Positions 1-6,204 of a DNA stretch of 6,204 nt are shown here, in pieces. The notes under the pieces are model-generated. The model saw nothing but the letters and a program-made list of their open reading frames with translations. It did no database searches and was not told the origin of the DNA. A program made the position numbers and the translations under genes. This DNA is from Candidatus Bipolaricaulota bacterium (lineage in GTDB: Bacteria > Bipolaricaulota > Bipolaricaulia > RBG-16-55-9). The stretch covers positions 1 to 6,204 of the forward strand of contig JALUUA010000300.1 in assembly GCA_027021605.1 (NCBI GenBank), in the 5' to 3' direction. Position 1 is the stretch's first letter. Every line of letters starts with the position of its first letter.

Positions 1-1023
1 CGCTTTTGGCCCAAAAGCCGCAAGGACCAGCCCAAGCAGCTCCTCGACATCATCGGGACCAGCCCGTTGATCGCCCAGACGCTCGAGCGCCTCGAGGGGC
101 TCTTCACCCGGGAGCGCGTGTTGGTTGTCACCCAGGCCCGCCAGCTCGAAGGGGTCCGCAAGCACATCGACCTCCCCGACGAAAACTTGATCGGGGAGCC
201 CTACTCCCGCAACACGGCGGCGGCCATCGGCCTGGCGGCCCTCGAGTTAAAACGCCGCGAGGGCGAGGAGGCCGTCTTCGCCGTCCTCCCCTCCGATCAC
301 TACATCGACGATCTCGATGCGTTCTTGAAGACCCTTTTGTTGGCCAAGGAGGTCGCCCGGATGGGCTTTTTGGTGACCATCGGCATCCGGCCCCGCTACC
401 CCGAGACGGGCTACGGCTACATCGAGCTGGGCGATCCCCTCTTGGATTTGGGCTTCCAGGGCATCTACCACGTCAAGCGCTTCGTGGAGAAGCCCGACCT
501 CTCCACGGCCGCCCGCTACGTCGAGCAGGGGAACTTCCTCTGGAACAGCGGGACGTTCGTCTGGCAGGTGAAAACGCTGCTGGAGGCCATCGCCCGCCAC
601 CTCCCCGAGCTGCATAAGGGCCTTCAGCAGATCGAGGAGGCCAACCACGATCCCGAGACCCTCAAGAGCATCTACAAAGACCTGCCCGACATCAGCATCG
701 ACTACGGCGTGATGGAGAAGGCGGACAACTGCGCCGTGGTCCTCGGGGACTACGGCTGGAGCGACGTGGGCTCCTGGTCGGCGCTCGCAGAGCTGCTGGA
801 GAAGGACGAGCGGGGGAACGTGCAGCGGGGCGAGGTCGTCTCCGTGGACTGCTCGAATTCCGTCTTGTACAGCGACGACGGGCTCATCGGCGCGCTGGGC
901 CTCCGGGACATGGTCGTCGTATACTCCGGCGGGGCCGTGTTGGTCTGCCCCGTGGAGCGCGCGCAGGACGTCCGCAAGCTGGTGGAGAAGCTCAAGGAGC
1001 TGGGCAAGGAGCAGTATCTCTGA
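1..1023 (+). CDS. manC: Mannose-1-phosphate guanylyltransferase, 5'-truncated by the window edge
   Basis: The enzyme converts mannose-1-phosphate and GTP to GDP-mannose and pyrophosphate in the cytoplasm. The frame is open from base 1 and ends in TGA at 1021-1023, giving 340 visible residues. The first visible residues, RFWPKSRKDQPKQLL, are the second half of the nucleotide-binding signature GGxGTRxWPxSR, so only about a dozen residues (start codon and first glycines) are missing. Other family motifs, numbered from the window edge, are EPYSRNTAAAI at 66-76, LPSDHYI at 96-102 (Asp99 is the usual metal/nucleotide residue), FVEKPD at 161-166, WNSGTF at 181-186, DYGVMEKA at 234-241 and GWSDVGSW at 252-259. 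At about 350 residues it is the short monofunctional form and lacks the C-terminal phosphomannose isomerase domain of 470-480-residue ManC/AlgA proteins. A TTG at 67 in the same frame is an internal codon, not the start. The function is secure. The gene name is by analogy. Confidence 0.95.
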   Translation, partial: RFWPKSRKDQPKQLLDIIGTSPLIAQTLERLEGLFTRERVLVVTQARQLEGVRKHIDLPDENLIGEPYSRNTAAAIGLAALELKRREGEEAVFAVLPSDHYIDDLDAFLKTLLLAKEVARMGFLVTIGIRPRYPETGYGYIELGDPLLDLGFQGIYHVKRFVEKPDLSTAARYVEQGNFLWNSGTFVWQVKTLLEAIARHLPELHKGLQQIEEANHDPETLKSIYKDLPDISIDYGVMEKADNCAVVLGDYGWSDVGSWSALAELLEKDERGNVQRGEVVSVDCSNSVLYSDDGLIGALGLRDMVVVYSGGAVLVCPVERAQDVRKLVEKLKELGKEQYL

Positions 1024-3467
1024 TGAAGCCGGGGGAAAAGCCGCGCTCGGCCCGCTGGGTGCGAAGAATTGCCTTCATCGGGGATTACCCCCCGCGCCGC
1101 TGCGGGATCGCGGCCTTTACCCACGACCTCTGCGAGGCGATCGCGGAGCAGTACCCCGACATCGACTGCTTCGCCGTGGCCGTCACGGACCGCGAGGAGG
1201 GGTACGACTATCCCCCCCGGGTCCGCTTCGAGATCCCCGAGGAGGACTTACCCTCCTACAGACGGGCGGCGGAGTTCCTAAACACCAACAACGTGGATCG
1301 CGTCTGCGTCCAGCACGAGTACGGGATCTACGGCGGGCCGGAGGGGCGCTACCTCCTGGCGCTCTTGGGGGAGCTGCACATGCCCACCGTGACCACCCTT
1401 CACACGATTTTGAAGGAGCCCAACCCCGAACAGCGGCGGGTTTTAGAGGAGTTGGCCCGCCTCTCGGATCGTTTAGTAACGCTAAGCCACAAGGGGGCGG
1501 AGTTCCTCACGGAAGTCTATAACGTCCCCGAGGAGAAGATCGACCGCATCCCCCACGGCATCCCCGACATGCCCTTCGTGGACCCGAACTTCTACAAAGA
1601 TCAATTTGGCGTCGAGGGGCGCACCGTTTTGTTGACGTTCGGCCTCCTCTCGCGCAACAAGGGGATCGAGTACGTCCTGGACGCGCTTCCCGCGATCGTA
1701 AAGCGCCACCCCGAGGTGGTGTACGTCGTCCTGGGCCCCACCCACCCCGGGGTGGTCCGCCACGAGGGCGAGGTCTACCGCCGCTCCCTTGAGGAACGCG
1801 TATCCCAACTCCACATGGAAGAGCACGTGATCTTCGACGCCCGCTTCGTGAGCTTAGAGGAGCTGATCGCGTACATCGGGGCCGCGGACATCTACATCAC
1901 GCCCTATCCCAACAAAGAGCAGATCTCGTCGGGGACGCTCTCCTCCGCCCTGGGGGCGGGGAAGGCGATCGTATCGACCCCGTACTGGTACGCCGAGGAG
2001 CTGCTGGCCGACGGGCGCGGCGTGCTGGTCCCCTTCCGCAACTCCGAGGCCATCGCCGAGGCCGTCTGCCATCTACTGGAGAACGAAACGGAGCGGCACG
2101 CGATGCGCAAGCGGGCGTATCTCTACGGGCGGGAGATGATCTGGCCCAAGGTGGCCCAGAAGTATCTGGAGAGCTTCAAGCGCGCCTTGGAGGAGCGGCT
2201 TCGTTCCCCGCGCCCCCGGGTTTCCCCGGGAGCCCCGCGCCCCCGGGAGCTGCCCCCCCTGAAGCTCGACCACCTGCTGCGCCTCACGGACGATACGGGC
2301 CTGCTGCAGCACGCAACGTTTGGGGTGCCCCACTACCAGGAGGGCTACACCACGGACGACAACGCCCGGGCTTTGCTGCTGGCCGTCTCCCTGGAGCTGA
2401 TGGGCGAGCCCCGGGGGAACGCCCAGCACGCCCAGGGGGTGCAGGTCCGCGTCCGGGAGCTGGCCCCCCGGTATTTGGCCTTTCTGCGCTATGCCTTCTC
2501 GGCGGAGACGGGCCGCTTTCGGAACGTGCTGGGCTATGACCGCCGCTGGCGGGAGGAGGTGGGCTCCGAGGACAGCCACGGGCGGGCGCTCTGGGCACTG
2601 GGGGCGGTGCTTAGCCGCTCGCACCGCCACGATCTTCGGGGCCTGGCGGCCTGGCTCTTCGAGGAGGCCCTCCCCGCGGCCCTCGAGCTGCAAAGCCCCC
2701 GGGCCTGGGCCTTCTCCCTGCTGGGGCTGTGGGAATATCTCCAAGCGTTCCCGGGGAGCCGCGAGGCCCTCCGGGCCACCCGGGAGCTGGGCGGGCGGCT
2801 CCTCCGGCTCTACGAGCAGAACGCCTCCGAGGGGTGGCCCTGGTTCGAGAACAAGCTCACGTACGACAACGCGACGCTCCCCCACGGGTTGCTGCTCGGG
2901 GGTGAGGCGCTCAAGCGCTCCGACATGAGGGACGCGGCGCTGGAGGCGCTGGAGTGGCTTATGAGGATTCAGCGGGCCGAGGAGGGGCACTTCGTGCCCA
3001 TCGGCAATCGGGGGTTTTACCCGCGGGGGGGCGAGCGGGCGCGCTTCGATCAGCAGCCCCTCGAGGCGTACGCCACCGCGGCGGCGGCCCTGACAACCTA
3101 TCGCCTGACGGGCGACCTCCGTTGGCAGGAAGAAGCCCATCGGGCGTTCGAGTGGTTCTTGGGGCGCAACGACCTCGGCTTGGCGCTCTATGACCCACAG
3201 ACGGGCGGCTGCCGGGATGGGCTGCAGCCCGACGGCGTCAACGAGAACCAGGGGGCCGAGTCCACCCTGGCGTTTCTGCTCTCCTGGGTGGAGCTCAAGC
3301 GACACGAAGACGCGCATCGGCTGGGGATTCTGAGCGTTCCCGCACAAGACCGCTCTAGCGGAAGGGTGAAGGCGAACGTAAAAACCAAAGCCCAGGCGAA
3401 GGAGAAGGAGAAGGAGGGGGGAGGAGCCCACGATGCCGACGGTGCTGATCATCCCGGAGCGCAATGA
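1023..3467 (+). CDS. GT4-family glycosyltransferase fused to a C-terminal (alpha/alpha)-barrel-like domain
   Basis: This is an 814-residue cytoplasmic protein with no signal peptide. Residues about 14-395 form a GT-B glycosyltransferase of the GT4 type. Visible marks are GDYPPRRCGIAAF at 20-32 (N-terminal loop), QHEYGIYGG around 97-105, HGIPD at 178-182, FGLLSRNKG at 206-214 (R211 and K213 at the donor-phosphate position) and KEQISSGTLSSALGAGKA from 298. A Pro/Arg-rich linker (about 393-412) leads to a second domain (about 413-775) rich in helices, with acid- and aromatic-containing motifs TTDDNARAL (D445, D446), WFENKLTYDNA (E609, D615), FDQQPLEAYA (D676, E681) and NENQGAEST (E741, E746). 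These resemble six-hairpin glycosidase-type barrels. Residues 776-814 are a Lys/Glu/Gly-rich tail. The ATG shares its A with the preceding TGA, and AAGGAG at 1006-1011 is a plausible ribosome site. In the canonical GT4 E-x7-E motif the first Glu is present (E299) and the second is Ser307. Its place between GDP-mannose synthesis and a mannosyltransferase suggests a GDP-mannose donor. Acceptor and product are unknown. Confidence 0.85.
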   Translation: MKPGEKPRSARWVRRIAFIGDYPPRRCGIAAFTHDLCEAIAEQYPDIDCFAVAVTDREEGYDYPPRVRFEIPEEDLPSYRRAAEFLNTNNVDRVCVQHEYGIYGGPEGRYLLALLGELHMPTVTTLHTILKEPNPEQRRVLEELARLSDRLVTLSHKGAEFLTEVYNVPEEKIDRIPHGIPDMPFVDPNFYKDQFGVEGRTVLLTFGLLSRNKGIEYVLDALPAIVKRHPEVVYVVLGPTHPGVVRHEGEVYRRSLEERVSQLHMEEHVIFDARFVSLEELIAYIGAADIYITPYPNKEQISSGTLSSALGAGKAIVSTPYWYAEELLADGRGVLVPFRNSEAIAEAVCHLLENETERHAMRKRAYLYGREMIWPKVAQKYLESFKRALEERLRSPRPRVSPGAPRPRELPPLKLDHLLRLTDDTGLLQHATFGVPHYQEGYTTDDNARALLLAVSLELMGEPRGNAQHAQGVQVRVRELAPRYLAFLRYAFSAETGRFRNVLGYDRRWREEVGSEDSHGRALWALGAVLSRSHRHDLRGLAAWLFEEALPAALELQSPRAWAFSLLGLWEYLQAFPGSREALRATRELGGRLLRLYEQNASEGWPWFENKLTYDNATLPHGLLLGGEALKRSDMRDAALEALEWLMRIQRAEEGHFVPIGNRGFYPRGGERARFDQQPLEAYATAAAALTTYRLTGDLRWQEEAHRAFEWFLGRNDLGLALYDPQTGGCRDGLQPDGVNENQGAESTLAFLLSWVELKRHEDAHRLGILSVPAQDRSSGRVKANVKTKAQAKEKEKEGGGAHDADGADHPGAQ
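3348..3464 (+). other. Low-complexity charged C-terminal tail of the GT4 fusion protein
   Basis: Residues 776-814 of the fusion protein follow the last recognisable domain motif (NENQGAEST and its helix). They are rich in Lys, Glu, Ala and Gly with no hydrophobic core pattern, so they are probably disordered. The last 11 codons overlap the next gene in another frame. The tail looks like sequence that accrued around the downstream ribosome-binding site rather than a functional domain. Confidence 0.6.
3398..3426 (+). promoter_or_regulatory. 29-nt all-purine tract with Shine-Dalgarno for the mgs-like gene
   Basis: An uninterrupted run of 29 purines built from GGAGAA repeats ends in GGAGGAG at 3420-3426, six bases before the ATG at 3433. 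It contains several overlapping GGAGG-type anti-16S matches. The same bases encode the Lys/Glu/Gly tail of the preceding protein, so the tail sequence may be shaped by its role as a ribosome-binding site. It fixes the start of the downstream gene inside the upstream one. Confidence 0.75.
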
Positions 3468-4641
3468 GGGTCAGACGCCCCTGTTCGTCGCCGAGCAGGC
3501 TCTGAAGTCGCGGGTGATCAAGGGCGTCTGCTTCGTGGACGGCTGGTCGACGGACAACACGTACATCGAGCTGGCCCGAGCCCTCCCCGATTTGCGATTG
3601 CGGTATCCCAATCGCCGGATTGAGCTGCTACAAAGCTACTTGAGGGCGACGGGCAAGGGCGGCGCGATGGTTACGGGGCTCGAGTGGGCGCTCGGTGCGG
3701 GCTACCGGCGCGTGTTGTTCTTGGACGGCGACATCCGCTCGGTGACCCCCCAGTGGTGCGAGCTGCTCTACGAGGGGCTGGTGAAGCACGGCGCTGCCAT
3801 GGCCCGCGGCTACTTCGATCGCAGTCCCCTGGACGCTCAGATCACCCGCCACGTGACCCGTCCCTTGATGAGCATCTACTTCCCCGAGGGGCGGAACATC
3901 CACCAGCCCTTGGGAGGGGAGCTGGCGATGACGGACGAGCTGGCCCACTTCCTGCTTCACGGCCAGACGATCGACCCGCCCCACCACTGGGGCATCGACA
4001 CCTTCCTCACCGTAAACGCCGTCGTCGAGAACTTCCCCATCGTGGAGGTGTACCTGACGCAGAAGACCCACAAGCCGAAGAGCCTGACGCAGCTGCGCCA
4101 GATGCTCATCGAGTGCTTCGACGAGATGTGCCGTCAGATCGACCTCCACGGGCGCCTGAAAGCCGTACCCGACGTGCGGGCCTTGAGCGTGCGGGTCATC
4201 AAGCCCGAGAACCCGCCGGAGCGGATCGGCGAGGACGTCCGCACCCTGCAGTACGTCGACGTCCGCGAGCAGGAGGAGCGCTTCTTTACGTTTGTGAAGG
4301 GGCTGCGCGAGCCCGAGACGCGCCTTAAGGAGCTGGACGTCTCCGAAGAGCTTCGGAAGCTGGTGCTGAGCCTCTTTGACCCTGAGACGTTTAAAGAGCG
4401 CAGCCCAGAGCTCCACCCCGAGACGTGGGTGCCGCTGCTCGATCAACTGGCCCGCGGCTACATCGAGCAGAACTATCACGTCATCTACCACGACGTCATC
4501 TTCGCCTGCTGGCAGCTGCGGGCGCTGGCCTTCGCTTACCACGAGGCCGGGAGCTTCGAGGAGGCCGAGGAGGCCACCGAGCGCCAGGCCCAATACGCGT
4601 ACGAGTACGGGGAGCGGTATCGCCGCACGAGTGCTGCGTAG
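3433..4641 (+). CDS. mgs: Mannosylglycerate synthase-like retaining glycosyltransferase (GT78 type)
   Basis: This 402-residue GT-A glycosyltransferase matches the single-step mannosylglycerate synthase of Rhodothermus marinus (about 397 residues) along most of its length. That enzyme transfers mannose from GDP-mannose to D-glycerate to give 2-O-alpha-mannosylglycerate, a stress-protective compatible solute. Visible marks are the N-terminal strand VLIIPERNE (R10 and E12 at the nucleotide-binding Lys/Glu positions), TGKGGAM with K75, the DxD motif LFLDGDI (D98 and D100, metal and donor binding), RGYFDRSPLDAQIT from 125, HQPLGGEL at 157-164, HWGIDTF at 185-191 (D189 at the proposed catalytic-centre Asp) and KTHKPK with H213 as likely third metal ligand, followed by LRQMLIECFDEM. 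Residues about 240-402 are a helical C-terminal domain. The start ATG lies inside the preceding gene after a strong Shine-Dalgarno. Upstream GDP-mannose synthesis supports a mannosyl donor. Glucosylglycerate synthase is the main alternative, since donor specificity in this group is loose. Assignment is by remembered family motifs, not a search. Confidence 0.85.
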   Translation: MPTVLIIPERNEGQTPLFVAEQALKSRVIKGVCFVDGWSTDNTYIELARALPDLRLRYPNRRIELLQSYLRATGKGGAMVTGLEWALGAGYRRVLFLDGDIRSVTPQWCELLYEGLVKHGAAMARGYFDRSPLDAQITRHVTRPLMSIYFPEGRNIHQPLGGELAMTDELAHFLLHGQTIDPPHHWGIDTFLTVNAVVENFPIVEVYLTQKTHKPKSLTQLRQMLIECFDEMCRQIDLHGRLKAVPDVRALSVRVIKPENPPERIGEDVRTLQYVDVREQEERFFTFVKGLREPETRLKELDVSEELRKLVLSLFDPETFKERSPELHPETWVPLLDQLARGYIEQNYHVIYHDVIFACWQLRALAFAYHEAGSFEEAEEATERQAQYAYEYGERYRRTSAA

Positions 4642-4691
4642 GGCTGCGCAGGCAAGCTCGACTCAGGCCCCACGCCTACACAGAGGCGGCT
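4642..4691. other. Convergent intergenic gap without a clear terminator
   Basis: Fifty bases separate the TAG of the mgs-like gene from the TAA of the convergent - strand gene. The only hairpin seen is a 5-bp stem (CGCCT at 4673-4677, AGGCG at 4684-4688) with a six-base loop. It is followed by only three T on the + strand and has no T-run on the - strand, so no standard intrinsic terminator can be called. Transcription of either unit may end inside the other gene or be Rho-dependent. Confidence 0.5.
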
Positions 4692-6167
4692 TTAGAACTT
4701 TACCGAAAGCCTCAGCGCCCCGTGAGCGAGAAGCGCGCCTTCGGGGACGGTTTGAGCCTCCTGCAGCACAAATTCGGCTCCCACCTCCAGGACCCCGGCC
4801 TCCGTCTCCATCCCCAGCTCGAGCCGATCGAAGTCGAGGGTTTGGGTGACCGGGTCGACGTCCAACCGCAGCGTGGTGGCGAGCTGCAAATCGCCGCGCC
4901 GCAGGGCGAGCCGCGCCTCCACCCAGGAGAGCCCCGGCTCCCTCCAGGCCCGCAGGCGCAGCTCCGCCGGGTTCGCATCGGGGTTCACAGTGAAGGTCGC
5001 CTGCGCGAAGGCGGTTGTGGGCGTCCACGTGAGAGGACTGATCTCCAGGTAGAGGAAGAGGGGCCCACCCCGGGCCACCACCGCGATGTCCGCGAGGCTC
5101 GCCGGCCCGAGGATTTGCTCGAAGCGGGCCTCCAAGGTGATCGAGTCCAAGAGCGGACCCCCGGTGATCGTCCAGAAGCTCAGGAGGTTGCAGGGGAAGA
5201 AGATGCCCGCCTCCGCGCTGCCCTCGAGGCTGCCGCACAGGGCGGCGACATCCAGGGTCAAATGCTCGGTCAGCCCAATGTCCTCGATAAAGAGCTTCTC
5301 GAAGCTGAAGAGGAGTGGCGGCTTGGGCGGGCCGACGTCGGCGACGCAGTCGCGGTTCACCCGGAGGGGCCGGATATGGTTCTTCGTGCTGCGGACCAGC
5401 TGCTCCAAGCAGATGCCCGTCTCGACCTGCACGGCGATCCCGCTGGGCGTTTGCCCCTCCACGGTAAAGAGGCTCCCGAACCCGAAGCTCTGCGACGGAG
5501 GGCCGTAGTCCGAGGGAACGTCGACGCCCTTGAGGGCGGGCACGCACCCCTCCCGCTCGAAGAACGAGGCGAGCAGGTCCCCGGGTATAAAGAAGTCCAA
5601 ACAGTAGTCGGGAAAGTTGACGTCCTCGAGGTAGGCGACCGCGCCGAAGGCGGCGCCACCGATCGAGAAGTCGTCGATCCCGAAGCTGTGCCGTACGAAG
5701 AGGAGCGGGCAGCGACCCGACCCCGGCGCGTCCTCCAGGCAGACGGGGATCTCCTCGCCCGTGGGGAGGAAGGCATTCGCGTAGGGCTGGGCGAAGACCA
5801 GCTCCCCACCCAGGTCGAACACCCCAAAGGCGTTGCGGACGCTCAACACCGTGTCCTCGAACCCCGTGGTCCCGGCGTGGGTATGGACGCCAAAGACGAG
5901 GCCGCTTACGGCCAGATCGAGATCGAGCCGGGTCTGCAGGTCGAACCGTAAGGGCGTCTCCTCGCAGGGCTGATCGGCCAAGGGGAGCGGCTCGCCGGTG
6001 TTGGGGTCAAGGAGCAGAAACTCCCGACAATCCCAGGGTGAGGCCCCGATCTTGACCTCGAAGAGGCCGGTGACGTCGGCCCGAGCCGGCACGGTACCCA
6101 TCCCGAAGGCCACAAGTAGAGCGGCCCAGATCCAGAACAGCCGTACCCGTGGATGTCGTAGCGTCAT
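4692..6167 (-). CDS. Exported cysteine-rich beta-repeat protein of unknown function
   Basis: This 491-residue protein belongs to no family I recognise. The N-terminus is a clear Sec signal peptide: basic MTLRHPRVR, hydrophobic LFWIWAALLVAFGMG, then ARA at 28-30 before D31. The mature part shows alternating polar/hydrophobic beta-strand segments throughout (for example LDLDLAVSGLVFGV from 81 and AELRLRAWRE at 401-410) and ends in LRLSVKF. A terminal Phe after alternating residues resembles the outer-membrane beta-barrel signal, though the strands are not convincingly barrel-like all along. Ten cysteines fall in five neighbouring pairs (47/68, 143/153, 189/208, 253/274, 311/326). None occurs in the last 165 residues. 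At least four degenerate repeats of an SFG-x-F/L-x-G...A-V...C-L unit can be aligned. There is no lipobox. The start is fixed by a near-perfect Shine-Dalgarno eight bases upstream. It is transcribed toward the glycosyltransferase operon and need not be functionally related. A periplasmic, surface or outer-membrane role in a diderm bacterium is inferred. Confidence 0.85.
   Translation of the reverse strand: MTLRHPRVRLFWIWAALLVAFGMGTVPARADVTGLFEVKIGASPWDCREFLLLDPNTGEPLPLADQPCEETPLRFDLQTRLDLDLAVSGLVFGVHTHAGTTGFEDTVLSVRNAFGVFDLGGELVFAQPYANAFLPTGEEIPVCLEDAPGSGRCPLLFVRHSFGIDDFSIGGAAFGAVAYLEDVNFPDYCLDFFIPGDLLASFFEREGCVPALKGVDVPSDYGPPSQSFGFGSLFTVEGQTPSGIAVQVETGICLEQLVRSTKNHIRPLRVNRDCVADVGPPKPPLLFSFEKLFIEDIGLTEHLTLDVAALCGSLEGSAEAGIFFPCNLLSFWTITGGPLLDSITLEARFEQILGPASLADIAVVARGGPLFLYLEISPLTWTPTTAFAQATFTVNPDANPAELRLRAWREPGLSWVEARLALRRGDLQLATTLRLDVDPVTQTLDFDRLELGMETEAGVLEVGAEFVLQEAQTVPEGALLAHGALRLSVKF
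5190..5840 (-). repeat. Degenerate protein repeats with paired cysteines
   Basis: Residues 110-326 of the exported protein hold four alignable units. Each begins near an aromatic motif (NAFGVFDLGG at 112-121, HSFGIDDFSIGG at 160-171, QSFGFGSLF at 226-234, FSFEKLFIEDIG at 287-298). Each continues through a hydrophobic strand to a first cysteine 22-29 residues later (C143, C189, C253, C311), then to a second cysteine 10-21 residues after that (C153, C208, C274, C326). A fifth pair, C47/C68, precedes them. DNA-level identity is low, so the duplication is old. The repeat alignment was made by eye. Confidence 0.6.
6078..6167 (-). other. Sec signal peptide of the cysteine-rich protein
   Basis: Residues 1-30 show a basic n-region (R4, R7, R9), a roughly 15-residue hydrophobic core and a c-region ending in A-R-A, the standard signal peptidase I pattern with Ala at -3 and -1. 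No cysteine sits at +1, so the protein is not a lipoprotein. No twin-arginine motif is present. Confidence 0.85.
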
Positions 6168-6175
6168 GATCTAGA

Positions 6176-6184
6176 ACCTCCTTA
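6176..6184 (-). promoter_or_regulatory. Near-perfect Shine-Dalgarno of the exported-protein gene
   Basis: Read on the - strand this is TAAGGAGGT, a nine-base match to the 16S rRNA 3' tail, eight bases upstream of the ATG at 6165-6167. It settles the start codon and implies efficient translation. An A/T-rich stretch further upstream (AATAAAAC, about 6191-6198) is the only AT-rich sequence here. The window ends too soon to judge a promoter. Confidence 0.85.
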
Positions 6185-6204
6185 ACTCGGGTTTTATTCC
6201 CCCA

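Noticed and set aside
67..1023. Taking TTG at 67 as the start of the guanylyltransferase
   Set aside because: The frame is open to base 1, and the upstream residues contain half of the essential nucleotide-binding signature, so the gene begins outside the window.
2073..3464. 463-residue open frame on the - strand opposite the GT4 fusion
   Set aside because: The translation is low-complexity (Pro, Gly, Arg, Leu rich) with no domain motif, and it lies wholly opposite a gene with clear family motifs. Long antisense frames are expected from GC-rich codon bias.
3628..4593. 321-residue open frame on the - strand opposite the mgs-like gene
   Set aside because: It is the complement of a gene with DxD, WGID and QPLGGE motifs. 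The Val/Leu/Asp-rich translation matches no family.
4673..4688. Possible terminator hairpin between the convergent genes
   Set aside because: The stem is only 5 bp and no T-run follows on either strand. Such a hairpin is expected by chance in GC-rich DNA.
4425..5951. 508-residue open frame on the + strand that runs from the mgs-like gene across the exported-protein gene
   Set aside because: It is Arg/Glu/Gly/Pro-rich with no fold signature. The - strand gene has a signal peptide, a near-perfect Shine-Dalgarno and ordered cysteine pairs, so it is the real one.
6191..6198. Possible -10 box (AATAAAAC on the - strand) for the exported-protein gene
   Set aside because: It is close to the Shine-Dalgarno and no -35 element can be examined because the window ends, so there is not enough evidence to call a promoter.

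Overview
This is a GC-rich bacterial window that carries a three-gene sugar-nucleotide/glycosyltransferase operon on the + strand (1-4641). A convergent gene for an exported, cysteine-rich, beta-strand-rich protein lies on the - strand (4692-6167). No RNA genes, insertion sequences, CRISPR arrays or integration signals are visible. Coding density is very high, and the only internal gap is 50 bp.

Operon, in order: (1) the C-terminal ~97% of a monofunctional mannose-1-phosphate guanylyltransferase, which makes GDP-mannose and is cut by the left window edge; (2) an 814-residue two-domain protein, a GT4-type GT-B glycosyltransferase fused to a C-terminal domain that looks like a six-hairpin (alpha/alpha) barrel; (3) a 402-residue retaining GT-A glycosyltransferase that closely resembles the single-step mannosylglycerate synthase of Rhodothermus marinus (family GT78). 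Genes 1 and 2 overlap by one base (TGATG) and genes 2 and 3 by 35 bp, so the three are probably co-transcribed and translationally coupled. The simplest reading is a compatible-solute operon: gene 1 supplies GDP-mannose, gene 3 transfers mannose to D-glycerate to give mannosylglycerate, and gene 2 does an additional, unassigned glycosyl transfer that probably also uses GDP-mannose.

The fourth gene has a Sec signal peptide, ten cysteines arranged as five successive pairs, at least four degenerate repeat units and a C-terminal phenylalanine. I recognise no named family. It looks like a secreted or outer-membrane protein of a diderm bacterium.

Organism: mannosylglycerate is typical of thermophiles and some halophiles, so together with the high GC content I infer a thermophilic or salt-exposed bacterium. 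Bipolaricaulota/Acetothermia or Rhodothermota-like lineages are possible, but the sequence alone does not settle this. Several long open frames antisense to the real genes (for example 2073-3464 and 4425-5951) are GC-driven shadows.
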